Made by a program: the position numbers and the translations under genes | Notes under the pieces: generated by a model | What the model was told of the DNA's origin: nothing | The model's input: only the letters and a program-made list of their open reading frames with translations | Databases searched by the model: none | Assembly: GCA_026004795.1 (NCBI GenBank) | Contig: BPJV01000004.1 | Location: 434,001 to 498,000 of the forward strand | Length of the DNA stretch: 64,000 nt | Reading direction: 5' to 3' | Source: Pirellulaceae bacterium | GTDB taxonomy: Bacteria > Planctomycetota > Planctomycetia > Pirellulales > Pirellulaceae | Shown: piece by piece, positions 59,154 to 64,000 of the stretch | How the letters are laid out: the number at the start of each line of letters is the position of its first letter | Position numbering within the stretch: position 1 is the first letter of the stretch

Positions 59154-59218
59154 CCTGCATCGCTGGTGCGACTTGCTGTCCGCAGGCCTCACGACGGCTA
59201 GCCCAAGCGGCCCCTCCA

Positions 59219-60985
59219 TCAGTCCATCAGCACGGGGCGCAAGGCGGGGGCAAGCCTTTCCAATTCCGCGGTGACCAGGCGGTGAATCCGCCGCGTGGTC
59301 TTCATCTTCTTGGCGGCTGTCAGCAATCGTCGCGCCTCCTCAAGGGAGACGTGAGCGGCCAATTCCTTGATCGTGGGAATAAAGGCGGGGCTCATGCTGA
59401 ACTGCCGCAGGCCCATGCCCAGCAAGAGTACGAATGCTTGTGGAGAAGCCGCCATTTCCCCACATAACGTCACCGGTGTTCGGCCGCGATTGCACACGCG
59501 TACCACACTTTCTAACACACGCAGGACGGCAGGGGCGAGAGGTTGGCACAGGTGACTGACACGAGGGTTATCGCGGTCTGCGGCCATCAGGTACTGAATC
59601 AAATCGTTCGATCCGATCGACACGAAGTCGACACTCGAGATCATTTCTTCGATCATCACCGCCGCCGCGGGGACCTCCAACATCATCCCCAGCGGCACGC
59701 GCGCAAACTCCTTGCCTTGCTCCGCCAATTGACGTTCCGCTCGTCGAACCATGGCTCGTAAACGCCGCAATTCCTCGATCGTGGTAACCATCGGAAACAG
59801 CAGCCGTACCTCGGGACGGGGCACCGTGGCAGTGGGTGCAGCCGCACGCAAAACGGCCCGGATTTGCGAGAGAAAGAACTCCGGATGCTCGAACGATAAC
59901 CGAATACTGCGCCACCCCATGAAAGGATTGGCCTCGCGGTTTTCCCGGCCCAAAAAGGGAACCGTCTTGTCGCCGCCGATATCCAGCGTACGTATGGTAC
60001 AGCGATGGTTGGGACTGGCAGCGACTACCCTGCGGTAGACATCCAACTGCTCCTCTTCCCCTGGTACGCTCGCATGGGTCAAATACAAGTACTCAGTCCG
60101 ATACAACCCCACCCCCGAAGCCCCCATGGCGGCGGCCGCTTCGGCATCTTGCGGACCGTTGATGTTGGCCAGTAGCTCGATGGTCGTCCCGTCGCGGGTA
60201 ACTGCGGGCGATTCCCGGTTGTGCGCCAGTTGATCGCGCAGGTCGAAGAACTCCCGTTCCAGCTTGCGATAAGCAGCCACCACCTCCGGATCGGGATTGA
60301 TCAATACGTGACCATCCCGACCGTCGACGACGAGCAAGTCGCCACTCTTGACTTGACGCAACACGCCGTCCACGCCACACACTGCGGGAATACCCCGACT
60401 GCGAGCAATGATGGCGGCGTGGCTTGTTTGACTACCCGACTGGGTCACGATCCCGTGAACCGGTTTGTCGCCAAGCATTACCACTTGGCTGGGGAGTAGT
60501 TCATCGGCCACCACAATCACTGGACCGGGAAGAACTTTCGAACCCTTCTCCAGCACCGGACTCAGATAAGCCGTTAACCGCTCCACGACGTCGCGGATGT
60601 CGGCCAGGCGTTCCTTCAAATACGGATCGTCTGCCTTCTCCAACAACCCGCGGTAATGCTCCACCAAGCGAGCTAGAGCAGCCGGAGCCGATAGACGCTC
60701 CGCTTGAATCCAACCGCGCACCTTGTCCACCAGCGCCGTGTCATGCAATATCGACTCGTGGACCGCGAATACCGCCGCCGCCTCTTTTCCGACCTGTTTT
60801 TCAACCTTTTCCTGCAGTCCGCGAAGATCGGCTATCGAGCGGCGGCGGGCATTCTCAAAACGTGCCAGCTCACCGGCGACTTCCTGCGGCGCTATGTGCA
60901 CCCGTTGAGGATCGACGAACACCTCATGGATGCAATAAGCATGTCCGACCGCTACTCCAGGCGATACTGGCACTCCTTTCCGCAT
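59219..60985 (-). CDS. ptsI: Phosphoenolpyruvate-protein phosphotransferase (PTS enzyme I)
   Basis: Cytoplasmic first enzyme of the phosphotransferase system, transferring phosphate from PEP to HPr. The 588-residue product starts KGVPVSPGVAVGHAY. Phospho-His189 lies in VTQSGSQTSHAAIIARS; the PEP-binding part has the family motifs GVGLYRTEYLYL and FVSIGSNDLIQYLMAADR; the catalytic cysteine is Cys508 in LCGEMAASPQA. No HPr (ptsH) or enzyme II gene is in the window, so it may serve a regulatory PTS. The frame opens with TTG 61003; ATG 60985 precedes the conserved N terminus and is chosen. Confidence 0.95.
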   Translation of the reverse strand: MRKGVPVSPGVAVGHAYCIHEVFVDPQRVHIAPQEVAGELARFENARRRSIADLRGLQEKVEKQVGKEAAAVFAVHESILHDTALVDKVRGWIQAERLSAPAALARLVEHYRGLLEKADDPYLKERLADIRDVVERLTAYLSPVLEKGSKVLPGPVIVVADELLPSQVVMLGDKPVHGIVTQSGSQTSHAAIIARSRGIPAVCGVDGVLRQVKSGDLLVVDGRDGHVLINPDPEVVAAYRKLEREFFDLRDQLAHNRESPAVTRDGTTIELLANINGPQDAEAAAAMGASGVGLYRTEYLYLTHASVPGEEEQLDVYRRVVAASPNHRCTIRTLDIGGDKTVPFLGRENREANPFMGWRSIRLSFEHPEFFLSQIRAVLRAAAPTATVPRPEVRLLFPMVTTIEELRRLRAMVRRAERQLAEQGKEFARVPLGMMLEVPAAAVMIEEMISSVDFVSIGSNDLIQYLMAADRDNPRVSHLCQPLAPAVLRVLESVVRVCNRGRTPVTLCGEMAASPQAFVLLLGMGLRQFSMSPAFIPTIKELAAHVSLEEARRLLTAAKKMKTTRRIHRLVTAELERLAPALRPVLMD

Positions 60986-62574
60986 TTTCTGCTCAATCCT
61001 CAAATACTAGCGTTACAACAAGCAGGACGCCTCATTCATGATAACGGTACATCTCTAAGATACGTTACTTCGGTACGAGCGCGGTGGTGAGGCAGAATGC
61101 CCCCCATTTGGGATGGCATCGCCGCCCCGCCGCCGAGGTGGTCAGTTAGCTGCAAAGCGCGGCCCCACCGAGCATGGTGCTACGCAATGTACCATGGCCA
61201 TCGCCGCGCAGTTAAGGCACCCCAGCAAAAACGACCGTGGTGATGGACACTGTTCCACGGACCCCCACTCTCACCGCCAAACCCTGCTCCGCCGGGGCCG
61301 AGCTGCGAGCCCATCCACCTGGTCAGGACAGACTCGGTGTCGATCCGCTGCCGCTGCGCCGGCCCAAGCACACCGCGACGAAGAAGCACCACACGGTTGG
61401 CGATGGGCCTGAAGGCAGCCCGCTCGCTGGCCGCACGAGGATGCCCCCAATCGTCCATGGGGCGAAACAAGGCCCGGTCCGGGACGCCACCGAACCGCCG
61501 ATTTCTATTGGAGGACCATCATCAAACGGCGTCCATGCCTGACGAATCCCCCATCTAGCCGTCCGCAAGGATAGCAACCGAACGGTGCGCGAAGCGATCA
61601 TCAACATCAAAGTCCACCGGGAAAAAGCAGGAGTAGAAAACAACAGCGAGGAATCAATATTAAAAACATGGTTTATTCATCGTCGTGTTCCAGTTAAAAG
61701 ACTCCCGCAGGTCGCTACCGGCGTCCAAGCCGTCTGCTGGCACAGGGGGTACAACTACCCAATCACCATCGAGAAACCTGTCGCTACCGCAAGCCATCGT
61801 TTTTTGTGGAAGCGCGGTCCCACATGACGACCGCATGGACTGCCAAGACCGAATCGACGCACGAGGCACGTCTTGAGGCCGAAGATATTCTCGACGCAGC
61901 GCTTTTTTCGTCGGCGTAGTTGGAGTAGTTGGAATTGCATTGCGACCGGCGAAGGAGGCCCGAGCATGGCGGTCTAACAGCCAATGGTGGGTGAGCCCCG
62001 GCGTGGGGAGTGAACTATCGATGCTGTCCTGGCCGAACTTAGCATAAGAGGCATGGATGCATGGGACTCACGAATCGGATTCCTCTGCCAACTAACCGGT
62101 GGTTCGTAGTGATGGGATGGGCCAACACCGTCGGTCTGGCTGTAAGAGTTTTTCGCCGTGCCCCAATCGATCACGAATGCACGATGGAGTTGTCGATCAC
62201 GTTATGGCAGATTGTCGGGTAGAAATTAAAGGGTGATGCGAGTTGGTGCGCCGATGAATCGAAACATTACAATCGCCTGGGTGACCATTGATGGAGCCGT
62301 GGGCATTGTGCTACAATGAAGGTGGTAATTGGAACCCCAGAGCAGCGACGGCTTGAGTTCCTTGACGATCACATCCCGTACATCAGTTATTGACGCAAGT
62401 AACTGACCCTCCCCCACCTTGGATCCTTCCTTCATTGAACATGGTTCAACGCATCCGGAAGATGTTGGATAATGCCGTCGCTGGCTAGCGATCGATGCCG
62501 AGCGTGTCCTGGATGCTAGACGTACGTCCTGGGGCATGCGGAACCACTAGAACGATGCAACTTTCCCTGAGGCG
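60986..62574. other. Gene-poor 1.6 kb region
   Basis: No open frame here has conserved motifs, a signal peptide or a good ribosome site; those present are short and cross in all frames. Base composition is lower in GC around 61620-61700. I looked for tRNA, RNase P RNA, tmRNA and SRP RNA signatures and for IS ends and direct repeats, without success. A promoter-like pair is at 62288-62317. Confidence 0.45.
62288..62317 (+). promoter_or_regulatory. Possible sigma70-like promoter
   Basis: TTGATG (62288-62293) and TACAAT (62312-62317), 18 bases apart, read toward the DUF1592-class gene that starts at 62575. A ~250-base leader would result. Match quality is moderate and no other support exists. 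Confidence 0.35.
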
Positions 62575-64000
62575 ATGGACACGATAGTGAACAGAGTGAA
62601 CGCAGCGCGATCGATTGCCGGCAGTTGTCACCGTCAAGCTCGAGGGATTGTTCTCGGCGCGGTTTTCGGTTGGCTGGCGATTGGCGCCCTGGGCGGTCCG
62701 GTTTACGGAGATGAGGGGCCAGAGGCTACCGGTTCTCGCCCTGATGCCTTGTTGTCCGTTTATTGTTACGACTGCCATACCGGCGATGGTGCTGAGGGCG
62801 GTGTGCAGCTTGACTTCCTGCAACGGACCGACGTGGATCTTTCCAATCACGTGGAGGTGATGGAGAAAGCGATCCGAGTTCTGCGGGAGCGTCAGATGCC
62901 ACCGGCCGATATGGACCAGCCCGATGACCGTGAGCGCGTGGCATTGTTGACTTGGATCGAGCAGCGGTTGCATTCCTTTGACTGTGGTGCGGTCCAGTCA
63001 CCGGGAAGGGTCACGCTGCGTCGGTTGAATCGTGCCGAATATAACAACACCGTGCGTGATCTTACGGGACTCGACTTGCAATTGGCGAACGATTTTCCCT
63101 CCGACGACGTGGGGCACGGATTCGACAACATTGGCGACGTCTTGACGATCCCTCCCATACTGATGGAGAAGTATGTGGATGCGGCGATGAAAATAGCGGA
63201 GAAAGTTGTTGCCGACGATCGAGCGCGTCGCCAGGTGTTTCCGTATCAGCCTGAAGGGGTCAAAGATACAACGCGGTTGATCGAATTCGCCCGGAACAAC
63301 ATCCGCCACTTTGGCCTTCGCGCCTTCCGCCGCCCGCTCACCGAAGCCGAGGAGCAGCGGTTTTTCGAATTCGCGCGATCTCGCTTCGAGGCCGGCGATC
63401 TGCCGGCGGTCGTCCAGCAGGCGATTATCGCCGCCATGCTTACCTCACCCGACTTCCTGTTTCACATGGAGCTGGCCCCCGACGAGGCTTACACCGACGG
63501 AATCCGTCGTTTGAATGATTTCGAGTTGGCCAATCGCTTGTCGTACTTTCTGTGGAGTTCCATGCCGGACGACGAGCTGTTCGAATTGGCAGGGGCGGGC
63601 AAATTGGGAACTCCGCAAGCGTTGACCGAGCAAGCCTTGCGGATGCTCCGAGACGAGAAATCGCAAGCGCTTGTGGAGAACTTTGCGGGGCAGTGGCTGC
63701 AGTTGAGACAGCTCGACCGCATCACCCCCGATCCGGAGCTTTTTCCTGATTTCGACAAAAGCTTGCGCGATGCTGCCCGCAAGGAAACCGAATTGTTATT
63801 TCGACACATCATGGTCAACGATCGCAGTGTGTTGGAATTGTTGAATGCCGACTACACGTTCGTCAATCAGCGATTGGCGAATCATTATGGAATTAGGGGA
63901 GTCGAGGAGAACGGCTTTGTCCGTGTGCAGTTGCCCAACCGGCGCGGCGTCTTGATGCACACCAGTATTCTCTTGATCACTTCAAATCCTACGCGAACTT
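62575..64000 (+). CDS. DUF1587/DUF1592 planctomycete cytochrome protein, truncated by window end
   Basis: At least 475 residues, with the C terminus beyond the window. A signal segment (GIVLGAVFGWLAIGALGG) is followed by a cytochrome domain with haem motif CYDCHTGDGAEGG (Cys64) and QMPPADMDQPDDRER. Next come DUF1587 (VTLRRLNRAEYNNTVRDLTG), DUF1595 (HFGLRAFRRPLTEAEEQRF) and DUF1592 (NDFELANRLSYFLWSSMPDD, QWLQLRQLD), then the start of DUF1588 (GVLMHTSILL). DUF1585 would be expected in the missing part. These exported proteins typify planctomycetes and usually pair with a DUF1552 or DUF1501 gene, which would lie just outside the window. The start is uncertain; ATG 62575 is followed by GTG 62587 in the same frame. 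Confidence 0.9.
   Translation, partial: MDTIVNRVNAARSIAGSCHRQARGIVLGAVFGWLAIGALGGPVYGDEGPEATGSRPDALLSVYCYDCHTGDGAEGGVQLDFLQRTDVDLSNHVEVMEKAIRVLRERQMPPADMDQPDDRERVALLTWIEQRLHSFDCGAVQSPGRVTLRRLNRAEYNNTVRDLTGLDLQLANDFPSDDVGHGFDNIGDVLTIPPILMEKYVDAAMKIAEKVVADDRARRQVFPYQPEGVKDTTRLIEFARNNIRHFGLRAFRRPLTEAEEQRFFEFARSRFEAGDLPAVVQQAIIAAMLTSPDFLFHMELAPDEAYTDGIRRLNDFELANRLSYFLWSSMPDDELFELAGAGKLGTPQALTEQALRMLRDEKSQALVENFAGQWLQLRQLDRITPDPELFPDFDKSLRDAARKETELLFRHIMVNDRSVLELLNADYTFVNQRLANHYGIRGVEENGFVRVQLPNRRGVLMHTSILLITSNPTRT

Noticed and set aside
61237-61542. Open frames in the gene-poor region
   Set aside because: No motif, no ribosome site, and crossing frames in both directions; I could not support a gene.

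Overview
The window is typical of a planctomycete chromosome, probably of the Pirellulales type. It carries a DUF1501 gene next to a PSCyt1-DUF1549-DUF1553 gene, a second Planctomycete-type cytochrome gene (DUF1587/DUF1592 class), a PVC-type haem protein, several secreted DUF1080 and PQQ-propeller proteins, an orphan formylmethanofuran dehydrogenase subunit C, and a large signal peptidase I. Genes are short transcription units on both strands. I saw no rRNA, tRNA, CRISPR array, insertion sequence or prophage. The assignment to this phylum is an inference from gene content.

Layout. 0-14 kb: envelope and degradation functions, comprising a TAT-exported sulfite-oxidase-like enzyme, an HtrA protease, a POT-family transporter, the DUF1501 / PSCyt1-DUF1549-DUF1553 pair (the second gene is split by two one-base homopolymer insertions), a small secreted two-module metal-binding protein, a DUF1080 protein and a PQQ-like propeller. 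14-19 kb: signalling, with a Ser/Thr kinase fused to a receiver domain, divergent from a PAS histidine kinase and its Rcp1-like response regulator. 19-25 kb: signal peptidase I, LptB, a squalene-cyclase-like repeat protein and a family 2 glycosyltransferase.

24.7-31.5 kb: a tightly coupled minus-strand operon, read in the order iron-type alcohol dehydrogenase, PQQ-like propeller, HemW-like radical SAM enzyme, GcvH-like lipoyl protein and 2x[4Fe-4S] protein. A PVC haem protein lies just upstream. I consider this the best candidate for an undescribed system. 31.7-42 kb: secreted MsrA-MsrB fusion, lipase plus zinc-type alcohol dehydrogenase, a PDZ protein, an orphan PstS-like protein, a large low-complexity/DUF11 surface protein and FhcC.

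42.6-52.1 kb: a complete cbb3 oxidase locus, ccoNO (fused)-ccoQ-ccoP-ccoG-ccoH-usp-SafE-like-ccoI-ccoS, providing high-affinity oxygen respiration together with copper delivery and assembly. 52-61 kb: two poorly characterised proteins, IspD, TyrS, a DUF1080 protein, a membrane-anchored EEP-fold hydrolase and PTS enzyme I. 61-62.6 kb is a gene-poor stretch, and the window closes inside a DUF1592-class cytochrome gene.
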